DNA from: Cacajao melanocephalus
Lineage: Eukaryota; Chordata; Mammalia; Primates; Pitheciidae
Direction: 5' to 3'
NCBI GenBank assembly: GCA_963573385.1
Contig: CAUYLG010026974.1
Span: 62,001-126,000, forward strand
Length of the DNA: 64,000 bases
Part shown: piece after piece, positions 1 through 17,079 of the stretch
Numbering within the stretch: the first letter of the stretch is position 1
Layout of the letters: every line of letters starts with the position of its first letter
Program-made: the position numbers and the translations under genes
Notes under the pieces: generated by a model
Database searches by the model: none
Seen by the model: only the letters and a program-made list of their open reading frames with translations
Told to the model about the DNA's origin: nothing

Positions 1-148
1 CCACGCCTGGCTATTTTTTGTAGTTTTAGTAGAGATGGGGTTTCACCATGTTGGCCAGGCTATGTCCTGAACTCCTGACCTCAAGTGATCCCCCGGCCTC
101 GGCCTCCCAAAGTGCTGGGATTATAGGCGTGAGTCACTACACCTGGCC
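1..148 (-). mobile_element. Alu SINE, cut by the window edge
   Basis: This is an Alu in reverse orientation. It has the antisense landmarks TAGAGATGGGGTTTCACCATG, GGCCTCCCAAAGTGCTGGGA and a terminus ending in CACCTGGCC. Only the left-monomer side is present because the element runs off the start of the window. Confidence 0.95.
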
Positions 149-2547
<2,399 letters not shown>

Positions 2548-2896
2548 TGTATTAGTCCATTCTCATGCTGCTGTGAAGAAATACCCTAGATTGGGTAATT
2601 ATAAAGGAAAAAGTTTTAATTGTCTCACAGTTCTGCATGGCTGGGGAGGCCTGGGGAAACTTACAGTCATGGCAGAAGGGGAAGCAAGGCGCCTTCTTCA
2701 CAAGGCGGCAGGAGAGAGAATGAATGCAAGCACAGGAACAACTGTCGCTTTTAAACCTCACCTCCTGTGAGGTTCACTATCACGAGAACAGCATGAGGGG
2801 AGCCACCCCCATGATCCAATCACTTCCCTCCCTTGACACGTGGAGATTCCAGGTTGAAGTGAGATTTGGGTGGGGACACAGAGCCAAACCATATCA
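2548..2896 (-). mobile_element. MST-type MaLR solo LTR
   Basis: The reverse complement reads as an ERVL-MaLR LTR. It opens TGTATTAGTCCATTCTCATG, has GGGTAATTATAAAGGAAAAA and CACAGTTCTGCATGGCTGGG, then CCCCCATGATCCAATCAC, and ends GAGCCAAACCATATCA. It is close to THE1 but with the MSTA/MSTB-style middle. No internal retroviral sequence is attached, so it is a solo LTR. I could not find a clear 5-bp target duplication. Confidence 0.9.
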
Positions 2897-3360
2897 GTCC
2901 CTAAAGCCACCCTGTGGCCGGAGACCTGCCCATCTCTGCCTTGTCAGTGGGAGGAGGAGAAAGGTACACACACACGGCAGTCACACACACCGTACAAGTC
3001 ACGTACAGCACAAACACACACATGGCAGAGTCAGATGCAACATAGTCACACATACAAATTTTACTAAAACTTAATAAATTTGTATGAATTAAAACTAAAA
3101 TCTCCTAAAGATGTGTAAGCTCGAGGCAGCCTTCTTATATTACATGTGAGACCTGAAAACGCCAGGCTGGGAATTCCCTCTACCAGACCCTGGGTTAGCA
3201 ATGCTCCCAGGCCTCCCCAGAGGAGCACAGGTGCGACCCAGGCCTCAGAGAATCCTCGCAGATCAGGTTTCAAGGAGCATGATGACCTTGCCATCAAAAA
3301 TGACACACTATACCGGGAAATGAGGCTCTGTAAGCAAGAACCACAGAAGCAATAGAGACA
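2897..3360. other. Non-genic spacer with CA-rich patch
   Basis: The patch at about 2966-3060 is rich in CACA steps (an imperfect CA/CACG repeat). The rest looks unique. I see no gene. Confidence 0.5.
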
Positions 3361-4780
<1,420 letters not shown>

Positions 4781-4784
4781 GTGA

Positions 4785-5305
4785 GATAGTTAGAATCACA
4801 GCTCCCTAAAGATGTCCCTGTCCCAATCCCCGGAACCTGCAATTGCCACCTCATGTGGGAAAAGGGTATTGGCAGATGGAATGAAGCAGGGGGTTCTGAT
4901 GGGAGTGGGTGGTCCTGGATTACCTGAGTGGGTCTGATGAGAACACAGAGGTCCTCAGGAGAGGGAGGCAGGGGGTCTGTCTGTCAGAGAAAGAGGTGTG
5001 ATGATGGAAGCAGAAAGAAGGCTTGGGAATGTGGAGCTGCTGGCTTTGAAGATGGGCAGGGGTACCCAGCCGGGGACTGCAATTTGAGAAGCTGGAAAAG
5101 GCGGGGCCGCAGATTCTACCCCAGGCCTTCCAGAGAGAAGCCTCCATGGGGTGGGGCTCCATGTGCTGCAGCAGTGACACCTTGATTTTGATCCAGTGAC
5201 ACCCATTTTGGACAACTGACTCCAGGACAGTGAGATAAATGCATGCTGTCTCAAGCCCCTAAGCTTGTGGTAAGCTGTGACAGCAGCTGGTGCAAACTTT
5301 GATCA
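4785..5305 (+). mobile_element. MLT1-type MaLR LTR
   Basis: The sense MLT1 pattern is visible: CCCCGGAACCTGCAATTGCC, a GATGGAATGAAG-type block, GAGAACACAGAGGTCCT, and a 3' part with GTGAGATAAATGCATG followed by TCAAGCCCCTAAGCTTGTGG. It is diverged and has no attached internal region. The open frames at 4928-5254 lie wholly within it. Confidence 0.75.
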
Positions 5306-5375
5306 AATCAGAAGCTAAAGAAAGAGGGTTGCACAAACACCCTCATGTTTTTAAACCTTAGAAAACCCACCCCAC

Positions 5376-7523
<2,148 letters not shown>

Positions 7524-8362
7524 TACTGCAATAGCCCCCTTTTCAATTGCAATGGCCCCTCCCCATTGTAATATCCTCCTCCCCATTGTGTAGCCCCCTC
7601 TCTATTGCTTCGCCCCCCTCATTGCAATAGACCCCTTCCCCGTTACAATAACCCCTGCCACTGTTGCAATAGCCCCTCCCCTGTTGCAAAAGCCCTCCCC
7701 TATTGCAGTAGCCCCTCCCCTATTGCAAAAGCCTCTCCCCATTACAATAGACCCTCTCCTATTACAATAGACCCTCCCCTATTGCAAAAGCTCCTCCTCT
7801 ATTGCAATATCCCCTCCCCTGTTGCAACAACCCTCTCTCCTGTTGCAGTTGCCCCTCCCCTATTACAATAACCCCTCCTCTGTTGCAATAGCCTCTCACC
7901 TATTACAGTAGCCCCTCCCATGTTACAAAAGCCCCTCCCCTATTGCAATAGCCTCTCCCCTATTGCAGTAGCCCCTCCCCCACTGCAAAAGCTCTCTCTT
8001 TCTGTTGCAATAGACCACCATTGTGTAGCCTCTCCTATTGCATATTCCCCTCCCCTATTGCATAGCCCCTCCCTATTGCAATAACCTCCTCCCCTTCACA
8101 GAGCCTCTCCTATTGCACAGCCCCCTCTCTCATTGCAATAGTCCCCTCCCTATTCCAATAGCCCCACCTCATTGCAAGAGCCCCCTCTCCTACTGCAATT
8201 GCCCCTCCCTATTGCACAGTCCCTCCCCTATTGCATAGCCTCCTTCCCTGTTACAACAGTCCCCTCTCCCATGCTAATAGCCCCTCCGTTACTACAACAA
8301 CCCCCTTCCCCTATTGCATAGTCCCCTCCCCTGTTGCAATAGCCTCCTCCCATATTTCAACA
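7524..8362 (+). repeat. 20-bp minisatellite, about 40 diverged units
   Basis: The tract is about 840 bp of degenerate tandem units with consensus near CCCCTCCCCTATTGCAATAG. Variants include CTGTTGCAA, CTATTGCAG, CTATTACAATAG and shortened units. Each unit pairs a C-rich KLF/Sp1/MAZ-like box with an ATTGCAAT core resembling a C/EBP half-palindrome. Divergence between units is substantial, so the array is old, with a more regular centre (about 7650-7990). Open frames here are repeat artefacts. Confidence 0.95.
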
Positions 8363-8599
8363 ATCTTTTCAAGACCTTCCTCACCTAAGCCTGCATTTAG
8401 TTTTTATCTCGCAGAGAAAAGCAGCCCCAGGCACAGAGAGGTGGCACTTTCACCATGGCACAACCGTGTCATTGCTCTTTATGGTTTCCTGCTTAGCTTT
8501 TTCCAGATGCAAAGAGCTGGGCCCCTCACTCTTTCACCCGCTCCCCCTACTCCAGGGTTTCCTGTGAGACCTTCATGATATGAACGTAGCTGCTTTCCA

Positions 8600-8700
8600 G
8601 GTCTCTCCACTGAAGTCCCCCACTTGCTCACTGTGTGACCTGAGCAGTCCCAGCCCCTCCTAGGCTCCATTTTCTGAAGTGTGAAAGCCCCTTGCACCTC
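8600..8700 (+). mobile_element. MIR SINE fragment
   Basis: The core pattern is CTGTGTGACCTGAGCAGTC, then CTCCATTTTCTGAAGTGTGA, matching the MIR order of 'TGTGACCTTGGGCAAG ... CAGTTTCCTCATCTGTAA'. It is short and diverged. Confidence 0.55.
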
Positions 8701-8819
8701 AAGGGTACCTGGTGGGTGCTCACAGAATATAAGCAGAGCCCTGGGTGCCCAATGGAGAAACTTCCACCCTCGCCCTGCCAGGAGGTGCTAAAGGAACCTG
8801 GATCTTGACTGATTTCTAA

Positions 8820-9010
8820 AGGAATGCAGATTTCTCCTGAAACGTCCTTTGCAAATCACATTAAAAGAAATTAGCTTGTCTGAGGAGGATGGAAATGGGA
8901 TTTAGCACAAAAGGAGAGAAAATTTGAAGGAACAGTTTCTTCTAGCCCAATTTAACTCATAATTGGGTATCTTTTTGAGCCTGCTAATTAAACAGCGTTT
9001 TCCCTGAGTC
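8820..9010. promoter_or_regulatory. Candidate conserved noncoding element
   Basis: This repeat-free AT-rich block carries several homeodomain-type cores (TTAACTCATAATTGGG, GCCTGCTAATTAAACAGC) and lacks any repeat signature in an otherwise repeat-littered region. This is inference from motif density only. A cross-vertebrate alignment would decide it. Confidence 0.3.
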
Positions 9011-9810
9011 AAAAAAATGGAGTCTTGGCACCCGAAGGGCACTTTGCAGACAGAATCTGACATGCAGGTCTAGCGAGTCCCTATAAAAAGCAACATGAGT
9101 CAAAAGCACACTGTCTGCACTTCAACCAGAAAATGAGGCTCTCTTTGCAGAGGGGCCGCTAACCACACCGTCTACCACGCCAGCCAAGCTGGCCATTGTG
9201 AATCTCACCGGAATCCTCAAAGCTCTCTTCTGTATTTTTGGACATCCTGGATTGTATATCTCTATACGGGGCTCACAGATCTATTCTATCACATGCTTAG
9301 TTCTGCCTAACACAGCGTGGCAATTGCCTTATGACTTCTGATAGCAGCCGACGCCGGCTGGAAAGACACAACATGATGCCGAGTCAGATTTGTGAGGACG
9401 GGTACTGCCTTATGCCAGCTAGAACCATGGTTTGCAAGGATGCAGCCTTAATGAGAAACTATGGGTTGCTGCAGCTGGAATGCAGGATGGGGAAAGAGAA
9501 AGGGCAGCTGTCAGGCATTTTCACCTTCCCCACGGGGCCAGGGGAATGCAGACCCCAGACCATGAACCCCACTGAAGTCAGAGTCTGTGTCGGGCTTGTC
9601 CACCACGGAATATCCAGGCGACGGTGCCTGACACGCAGAAAGTGCTGGAGAAACATTTTTTTAATGCATTAATACTAGAGTCAGAACCACTTCCCCTACC
9701 CATCCAAGACAGTGAAGTCACAGAATCAGGGCAGCAAGTCTGAACTAACACTGAGTAGGTGCCAGGCCCTGTGCTCAGGACATTGCTGTCCTGTGGGAAA
9801 AGAAGTAGAT
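9011..9810. other. Non-genic unique spacer
   Basis: I recognise nothing coding. A 113-codon frame at 9331-9672 has no recognisable domain and no codon pattern that convinces me. A weak L2/MIR-like patch (GTAGGTGCCAGGCCCTGTGC) lies near 9754. Confidence 0.45.
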
Positions 9811-10545
9811 ATTGGGTCTCTGTCCTGCTTCCTGGCATACAGCTCCTAAGACCCCCGGGATCTCCAGAGAGTGACAAGAATGTCTCCGGTATGGTAATGA
9901 GATGGCCGGTGCAGGGTGTAGACAGCTTTGGGATGGGGATTGGCAGCCAGAAGGACCAAGGCAGGGTTAGAGTTTTGGGGCTTTCAGCCCTAACCCCTGA
10001 CCTCTGGGGAGGGAAGAGGGGCTGCAGATGGAGTTAGTCACCAATGGCCAGTGATTTAATCTGCCATGCCTATGTAACGAAACCTCCACAAACCCCCTAG
10101 ATGATGGGGTTGGAGAGCTTTGGAATGGTGAACACAGATGTGCTTCGAGGGTGGCATGGCTGGAGAGGGTGTGGAAGATCTGACCCCACGCCCTGCCTTG
10201 TGCCTCCCTTCCATTCAGCCATTGTTGTATCCATAATAAACCAGTAATAGCAAGGAAACTGCTTTTCTGAGTTCCGTGTGGCAAACTATCACACAGGAGG
10301 AGAAGCCAGTGAACCTCCCTGAGTTTCTACCCCATCTGGGAGAAGCACAGGTGACAGCCTGGACTTGTGGATGGCATCTGCAGTGGGAACAGTCATGGGG
10401 GACTGAGTCTCCATCTGACGGTAACTCAGGCGGATGGTGTCAGAACTGACAGAGCTGCGGGACACCCAGCTGGCACTAGAAAGGTGGAGACGTGGTGGTG
10501 CAAAAGACGTTTTCGTGGCAGAGCATGGTGAGTAAAATCAGTTCA
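9811..10545 (+). mobile_element. Ancient LTR-type repeat, family not assigned
   Basis: Several phrases are ones I know from an abundant old interspersed repeat: CCAGTGATTTAATCTGCCATG, CCTATGTAACGAAACCTCCA, ATCCATAATAAACCAGTAAT (AATAAA-type tail), GTGACAGCCTGGACTTGTGG, and CAGAACTGACAGAGCTGCGG followed by ACACCCAGCTGG. The order and the internal AATAAA suggest an ERV LTR. I am not certain of the subfamily. Confidence 0.6.
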
Positions 10546-10579
10546 GGTGCCCCCTCCTTTCAAGTCCAGAAGAGATCAA

Positions 10580-10690
10580 TGGATTCACTACTACTGCTAC
10601 GCCGGTTTACAGATGAGGAAACTGAGGCATGCTGAGGCTCTGGTCCTCGCTACATTGTGGGTGGGCACTGAGCAGTGGTGGAAGCGTGGT
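10580..10690 (-). mobile_element. MIR SINE fragment
   Basis: The reverse MIR core is clear: GGTTTACAGATGAGGAAACTGAGGC. The flanks decay quickly. Confidence 0.7.
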
Positions 10691-11309
10691 GTGGACCCAG
10701 ATGTCGAACTCCAAGACACCCACATATAGATACTCAGACCCTGCCTCAGACACCTGTGTGTGGCCGAAGTTGAAGAGGATGCCCCTCTCAACACTGTAAA
10801 TTAGGGGCTCCTAAATTAGGAAGGGAGGAAGAGAAGGAGGAAGGGCGCTGAGCCCAAAGTCCTAGAGGCAGGATGCGCCCCGGACAGGTCTGTTTGCTGT
10901 AGGTCCCATCCTATGGATCTCTGACCTCACAGCCACCCCCAAGCAGGCAGGACAGAGTCAAGGAGGAGAGCAGGTTTGCCCCCGGAGAGCGCCTGGGGCT
11001 TCCAGCCAGGCAAGAGGCCTGCTCTTCCTCAGGCAGCAGCTGCCTTCTGGCTGTGCCTGTGTGCTGAGGGAGAAGGGAAGACCTCCATCCATTCTGTAAT
11101 TTCCAAAAATTGCGTTCCCGTTTATTTCCCACTCCAGGCCACCTGCAGACACTGTGGCAGACACTGTGGCAGGTGACAAGCTTTTATGATCATGGGCCCT
11201 GCCACAGCCGCAGAGGTGGACGATGACCCTCATCCCTCAGACAGGGATACCCCCAAGGCCAGAGCGCTTCCCGAGGCAGCTGCGGGCAGACCACCAGCTC
11301 TCGCGCCGA
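10691..11309. other. Non-genic unique spacer
   Basis: I see no gene. At about 11135-11180 a tandem ACACTGTGGCAG pair sits inside a small inverted repeat (CACCTGC ... GCAGGTG), which is probably incidental. Confidence 0.45.
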
Positions 11310-11460
11310 CAGCCTTGCCCACCCTTCTCTGTCTTGTTTATTCCCCTGGAGCCTGGGGGCATTCTGAGGGCAGGAATTGGGTGCTTTCACTTTGGTATCA
11401 CCAGGCCTAGCCCAGGTCCTGACAGACAGACGTGCTCAAGAGAGGCTGAATAAACGAACT
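11310..11460 (+). mobile_element. L2 LINE 3' end
   Basis: The typical L2 3' order is visible: GAGCCTGGGGGCATTCTGAG, GGCAGGAATTGGG, TTGGTATCACCAGGCCTAGC, and a final GAGGCTGAATAAACGAAC. Confidence 0.7.
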
Positions 11461-11479
11461 CTCTAAAAACGGCCTCCCA

Positions 11480-11710
11480 GGAGGGTGTCAGGACGGATTC
11501 CAATAAACGCCCATTTGGTCTTCATTTCCCATAACAGGAGCACTTTGGCTGATGAGTAATGAGTCTCCGAGTGGCACCTTCTTCTACCGGGGCTCCCGAG
11601 AGGGGCAGAGGTATCGCCAGAGTTGATGAGTCTAACCATAATGACAATATTATTCATTCGAAATTGGGCAATTTCTGTAAAAGAAGTTATAGCCTCTCAG
11701 CGGCAGTGCT
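11480..11710. promoter_or_regulatory. Candidate conserved noncoding element
   Basis: This is a repeat-free block with TAACCATAATGACAATATTATTC-type AT-rich homeodomain or POU-like sites and several retained CpGs. The assignment rests only on composition and the lack of repeats. Confidence 0.3.
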
Positions 11711-12129
11711 CCTGTGCTAACTGGCAAGTGGCACTCCTGCCTGTAACTGCCAACATCTGCTCCGGCCTCCCAGTACCCGCCTGGGGCTGCGCCCGCCCCC
11801 AGGTTGGCCAGGTTTCAGCTGGGCTCTGATCCGCAGTAGCACCGCTTGGAACACGGTGGCCACTCAGTCTCACCCAGGCGCGAAGATGGAAGTGCCACTG
11901 CCTGGAGCATGAGGGTGTGGGGACAGAGAAGGAAGGACCTTGGAAGGGGAGCAGGACACCTGGGTTTCTCATGGCCCTCGCTGGATGAAGAGTCCCTCTG
12001 CCAGGAGGTGGTCCTGCCCTTTGACTGCAGGCACCTGTCACAGCCTGCTTTCCAATGAATACTGCAACAGTATCTCCTGCCCCACCTGCTCTGCTGAAAG
12101 TGACCTGGCTGCTCCCCCTCTAAATGGCG
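11711..12129. other. Non-genic GC-rich spacer
   Basis: This is unique-looking GC-rich sequence. The open frames on both strands (for example minus 11697-12041) resemble nothing I know. Confidence 0.45.
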
Positions 12130-12512
12130 GAGTCTCTTTCCAGTCCAGATTCTAGGCTGGTCTGAGCTACTTCGTTGGCCAAAGGATCACAGCAGGAAGT
12201 GATGCTCTGGGATCCCGAGGTTCCACTGGCCATCAGAAGCCTTGCACATCTACCTGATCCTCTTGGCTTGCTTTGCTCCATTGTTTTTTGAAACAGGGCC
12301 TTGCTCTGTCACGCAGGCTTGAGTGCAGGGGTGCGATCATGGCTCACTGCAACCTCAATCTCCTGAATGCCACCACATGTGAGACTCCAAGCAAAAGCCT
12401 TCCGGCTGAGCCCTCTCAACCCATGAGTTCTATAGGTCTTAACAATGAATTGGTGTTTTAAGCCAGTAGGGTTTGGGGCGCTTTGTCACACAGCAGTAGA
12501 TTAACCCAAGAA
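12130..12512 (+). mobile_element. Old MLT1-type LTR, interrupted by an Alu fragment
   Basis: Left part: TACTTCGTTGGCCAAAGGATC and a TGATGCTCTGGGAT block. Right part, after the Alu piece: ACATGTGAGACTCCAAGC, GCTGAGCCCTCTCAACCC, TTGGTGTTTTAAGCCAGTAG and GTCACACAGCAGTAGATTAA, which is the 3' end of MLT1-class MaLR LTRs. Confidence 0.65.
12282..12370 (-). mobile_element. Alu fragment nested in an MLT1 LTR
   Basis: The antisense Alu head reads GTTTTTTGAAACAGGGCCTT, GCTCTGTCACGCAGGC and CATGGCTCACTGCAACCTC, then breaks off after CTCCTGAATGCC. Only about 90 bp survive, so the remainder was lost or never inserted. Confidence 0.85.
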
Positions 12513-12539
12513 GCACTCCTTGGCATGCACCTTCAGGTG

Positions 12540-12645
12540 GAGAAATTATTAGTATTTGCTTTATACCTGCTATGAGCTGGGCATTCTGATTGGTGGTTTA
12601 CATCATTCGTTCAACAGATCTCCATATTGTGAGACAGGCATTACA
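12540..12645 (-). mobile_element. MIR SINE fragment
   Basis: The antisense 3' half of a MIR is visible: TTATACCTGCTATGAGCTGG, GCATTCTGATTGG and TTTACATCATTCG. It is diverged. Confidence 0.5.
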
Positions 12646-13169
12646 TGTTAGAATGCACAGGCTAGGTTTTGCTGCCAATCCACCCTGAAGTCTCAGCAAC
12701 CCACCACCACAATGGCTTCTGTCTCACCCATGCTGTTTGTCCACAGTGGGTTGGCACAGCTCGGCTCCACACAGTCATTCAGGGATCCGGCATAACAGAA
12801 GCTCCATCTCCGTTGCTGAGATGGGGAGAGAGACTGCAGATTTGCATGTGGGCTTTTCATGATCCCAGTCTGAAGTATCTCTCACCACGTGCTCCCCATG
12901 GCACTGGCCAGAGCTAGCCACGTGGCCACGCCCGGCTGTAAGGGGGTGGGGGAGGACAGTCGTTCAGATCACCAGAAAGAAGGGAGCTGGGTGCCGGTGA
13001 GCGCTGGTAATGCTCTCCACGGAGCCTTTCTCTTGTTTTCTGAATGAGGACACCCATGCTCGGGAGCCTAAGCTCATTACCGCAGTCACCAGGGCTGGGA
13101 AGAAAACTGCAGAATCCGTCTGTTTGGTTCCAAAATACCAATGTGCCCAGATTCAGTCTGGATTTGTTA

Positions 13170-13830
13170 AAAAAAAAAAAAATTAGAGCAGCAGCTGTGG
13201 ATGAAAGTGGGTAGCTGGGGGAGCCCACAAAAATAATGGCCGGGCAAGGCCGCCCTAAGCAATGGAGTGTTGAATAAAATGAAAGGGGCTTTGTCGAGAG
13301 TCCGAACTCGAAGCGTATCTTTTTCAAGTATAAAGGGGAGAAGCTCAGGGCTGCATGCAGTGCTTAAAAGCCCCCGGAATGAAAGCCTTAGCGCCTTCCT
13401 AGCTGCTCTGCCAATTTAAAGGAGGATGTTTTTTTCCTCATCCGCGACCTGCTGGGATTTTCTGTTGGCTGGCTGAAATGGCCCCATATAATCCTTTGAG
13501 GAGGTCCCAAATGTCCCCTGGAGGCTGACACACAAGCACAGAAAAGCATAATCCCAGATAAGCACAGACACCGCAGAGCACGGGCAGCGGGGCTCAAGGA
13601 AACCCACCCGTCTGTGCGGTGGGCAACCCTGATGACAGGCCCGTTGGGGTCAGAGGCCTCCGCCAGGATTCATTGCTGCTGTGGGGCGCTTTAGAAAGCC
13701 CTTCGGGGCTCTACAGGGGCGACTGGGAAAGATTGGGATTTTCTTCAAAGTTATCACCCCCCTCATCCTCTTTAATCCTCGTGAGCCGGAATTCCAAAGA
13801 GCTATTGCCAAGAGCCAAAGAAAGTGCCCA
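13170..13830. promoter_or_regulatory. Candidate conserved noncoding block
   Basis: These are about 650 bp without recognisable repeats beyond a short A run at 13170. It has retained CpGs (for example four within 13295-13317, CGAGAGTCCGAACTCGAAGC), TATAATCC and TTTAATCCTCGTGAG. A run like this in a repeat-rich locus is typical of constrained regulatory DNA. I cannot test conservation here. Confidence 0.3.
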
Positions 13831-14585
13831 GGGTTGAGCGTGCTAGGTGGCTGACTCCGTGGAAACTCGAGAGAGCACAAGCATCAGCTCTGCCACAGCC
13901 AAGAGCCCATGCCTCCCACTCGGTGGATCAGGCCCCACCAGCCTGCCAGCACCATCCACCTCCCCACAACCTTCCCAGTGCCTCCCTGGTCCACCCTGGA
14001 TGGCCTGATAGAGCTGGCGGGAGGTAGCCCCAGCCTTGGAGTGGGGAGGCCCTGGCCCTGGCCCTGGCCCTGGCCCTAATCCAGCCCCTCCCAGCCTTGG
14101 GACTCTGGCAGGACAGCTTGTAGGTTCTGGCTATAAAACAGGAGCATAAGTGATGGGATGGCTGAGATGCCTTGTTAGGAAGGAGAGAGGCGGCGGCAGC
14201 AGCTGGAGGGAACCGCCCGAGAGGGCCGTGCACGAGAGAAGAAAGAGGAGAAGGCAGGAGGAGGAAGAGAAAGTGGAAGGAAAAGGACGTAGAAAGCAGG
14301 AGGAAGTTGCTCTGCTTCACCCACAAAAAAGAGGAAATTAAAAAAAAAGAAAAGAAAGCAGAAGAATGGGCTAGGGACGCAGGCACTGCCCGCGCCCACT
14401 TCACCCCATGTGCTGTGCGCTATAAGCGTCAGTTTCCTCCACTGAGACATGTGGTGTGCCGTGAGGAGATGACAGCCATGTGGCCACCACACCTGCAAAT
14501 CCCTTCCTGACTGGAAGCCACCAGCAAGCCTACAAAGAAGATGTTTTCTACATTTTAAGGACAAGAAAGCTCACTCCTACATAGA
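13831..14585. other. Spacer with CCCTGG hexamer run and purine-rich tract
   Basis: A short (CCTGGC)n run lies at 14050-14078. From about 14170 to 14375 the plus strand is strongly purine-rich (GGAGGAAGAGAAAGTGGAAG, then A-rich). I see no gene. The open frames are compositional. Confidence 0.6.
14050..14078 (+). repeat. (CCTGGC)n microsatellite
   Basis: Nearly five perfect hexamers read CCCTGGCCCTGGCCCTGGCC. Confidence 0.85.
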
Positions 14586-14589
14586 ATGG

Positions 14590-15390
14590 TGATGTTTGGT
14601 TTTCTACTGCTTCCGTAACAAATTGCCACAACCTCAGTGGTCGAACACCAGACACATTTATCCTCTTACAATTCTGGAGGCCAGTCTCACGTGGGTCTTC
14701 TGGGCTAAAATCAAGGTGTGAGCAGCAACCAGGCGTGGTAGCTCATGCCTGTGATCCCAGCACTTTGAGAGGCTGAGGCAAGCAGATCATGTTGAGCTCA
14801 GGAGTTTGAGACCAGCCTGGCCAACATGGAGAAACCCCATCTCTTCTAAAAAAAAAAAAAATTCCCAAAGGTAGCTGGACATGGTGGCGGGCGCCTGTAA
14901 TGATAGCTGCTTGGGAGGCTAAGGCAGGATAATTGCTTGAACCTGGGAGGCATAGGTTGTAGTGAGCCAAGATTGTGCCACTTCATTCCAGCCTGGGCGA
15001 CAGAGCAAACTCCATCTCAAAAAAAAAAAGGGTGTCAGCAAGGCCAAGTCCATTCTGGAGGCTGCAGGGAATAATCTATGTACTGGGCTTCTCCAGCTCC
15101 CAGAGGCCACCTGCACTCCTTGGCTCACGGCCTCTTCCTCCATCTTCAAAGCCATCAGTGCTGTATCTCTCTGAGCTTCCTCCAAAGCCATGGCTCCCTC
15201 CCACCGAAGCCCAGAACAGCTGCCTGTTTTTGAGGAGCCATGAGATTCAACTGCGTCCACCAGGTACTCCAGGACTCTCCTTGACCGTATCGGGTGCCAC
15301 AGGCACGGGCTCCAGGGATTAGGACATGCATTTCTTGGCGGGGCTATGGGGCGCAGGATTATTCTGCCCACCATAAGTGGGATCTCCAAA
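14590..15390 (-). mobile_element. MLT1-type LTR split by an Alu
   Basis: Left of the Alu: CTACTGCTTCCGTAACAAATT, ACACATTTATCCTCTTACAA, TTCTGGAGGCCAG and GGGCTAAAATCAAGGTGTGA. Right of it: CAAGTCCATTCTGGAGGCTG, CTTGGCTCACGGCCTCTTCC and TCCATCTTCAAAGCCATCAG. This is a MaLR LTR read in reverse. The two halves join across the Alu at the GGTGTNAGCA motif. Confidence 0.8.
14727..15029 (+). mobile_element. Alu inserted in the MLT1 LTR
   Basis: This is a full sense Alu with an internal A run after the left monomer (14847-14860) and a short A tail. The host motif GGTGTGAGCAGCAA before it and GGTGTCAGCAA after it suggest a diverged target duplication. Several substitutions at CpG sites indicate an older subfamily. 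Confidence 0.93.
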
Positions 15391-15482
15391 TACTATATAA
15401 ATATGAAACCAAATGCCAACACAGCTGCTGGTCATTTGTAGATTATCTGCTTTTAAACGGTTGTTTATAAAAGGGGAATGGA

Positions 15483-16080
<598 letters not shown>

Positions 16081-16279
16081 CTCAGATTTGACAAAGCACA
16101 TGAGAATGCTTCCTGACACCCGACGCCTCAGCCCAGCCCCAGCTCAGCTCCTGAGGGGAGAATTCCACTCTCTAGACTCTCCGGCCAGAGCTCATTCTTG
16201 CCCTGGAGGCGTTTCTCTCCCTGCGAGAGGACCTGAGGAGCCAGGCCACCTTCACAGTCTTCACAAGCCCTTTCCTTCT

Positions 16280-16660
16280 GAAAGTTAGCAAATAACAAAG
16301 GGGACCGACTGGCAAGATGAAAGCACAGCTATGAATATGCATGACTCATTCAGTAATCAAACACCCCAAACCCTTTCCAGAAGAAGGGATCGGAGCATAA
16401 TTTTCCACCACATATTTAAATTCAAATTAGTCATTATTTAATGTTGGGACAAATCGCTAGAGAAGGTCATGTTTTCAGTTTACTGTTTCTTCTTCATAAA
16501 CGAGGCTGGCCCCTGGCAGGGTGTCTGTGTGGCCAGAACGCACTGGCTTCCTTCTCTTATTTGACTGGGGTTTTAAGAGACAGACTTTTGCAGCAGCAAT
16601 AAATAGCTATTCCCCTTCTGGGCTGTCTTTTAGAAAGGCCTCCCCCAGCCCTTCCTCTTT
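16280..16660. promoter_or_regulatory. Candidate conserved noncoding element
   Basis: This is a repeat-free AT-rich block with AGTAATCAAACACCCC, TTCAAATTAGTCATTATTTA, GAATATGCATGACTCATTCA (octamer-like and AP-1-like) and AGCAATAAATAGC. This is inferred from motif content only. Confidence 0.3.
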
Positions 16661-16784
16661 CATGTCTCCTCGCTGCTCCAATGGCCCCGCCATCCTGCGC
16701 TCCAGGCAGCCACAGGGAAAGCCCTTGGTTCGCACGCAGACCTGCTGAGTCTCCATATTTGTGCTGCTCTAGATATCAGACAGA

Positions 16785-17035
16785 TCCAGAAGTCTGGGTT
16801 CAAATTTGGCTCTGCCATTTCCCCTGCTGTGTGACCTCAGACACGTTCCTTAACCTCTCTGAGCTTCAGGTTCCTCCTCTGTAGAAAAGGGATAAAAATA
16901 GTTCCTACCACATACGTCCTCATGTGTATTACTATACATGGGGCACCTAGAACGGGGCTCAGCTGAGGGGGTGTGCCCATAAAGGTGATTACGGTTCCCA
17001 CTGCTGCTGCTGCTGGTATCATCGCTAACAACCAG
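16785..17035 (+). mobile_element. MIR SINE, long copy
   Basis: The MIR order is GTCTGGGTTCAAATTTGGCT, CTGTGTGACCTCAGACACG, TTAACCTCTCTGAGCTTCAG, and a tail with GGGCACCTAGAACGGGGCTC. It is one of the longer MIR copies in the window. Confidence 0.8.
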
Positions 17036-17079
17036 CCACCAAATACCGTACATCTATGCCCCAAGTCTCTCCCAAACCT

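Noticed and set aside
7605..8578. Frames in the 20-bp minisatellite as a Pro/Ser repeat protein
   Set aside because: Units vary in length, so the phase is not kept; no start context or flanking exon.
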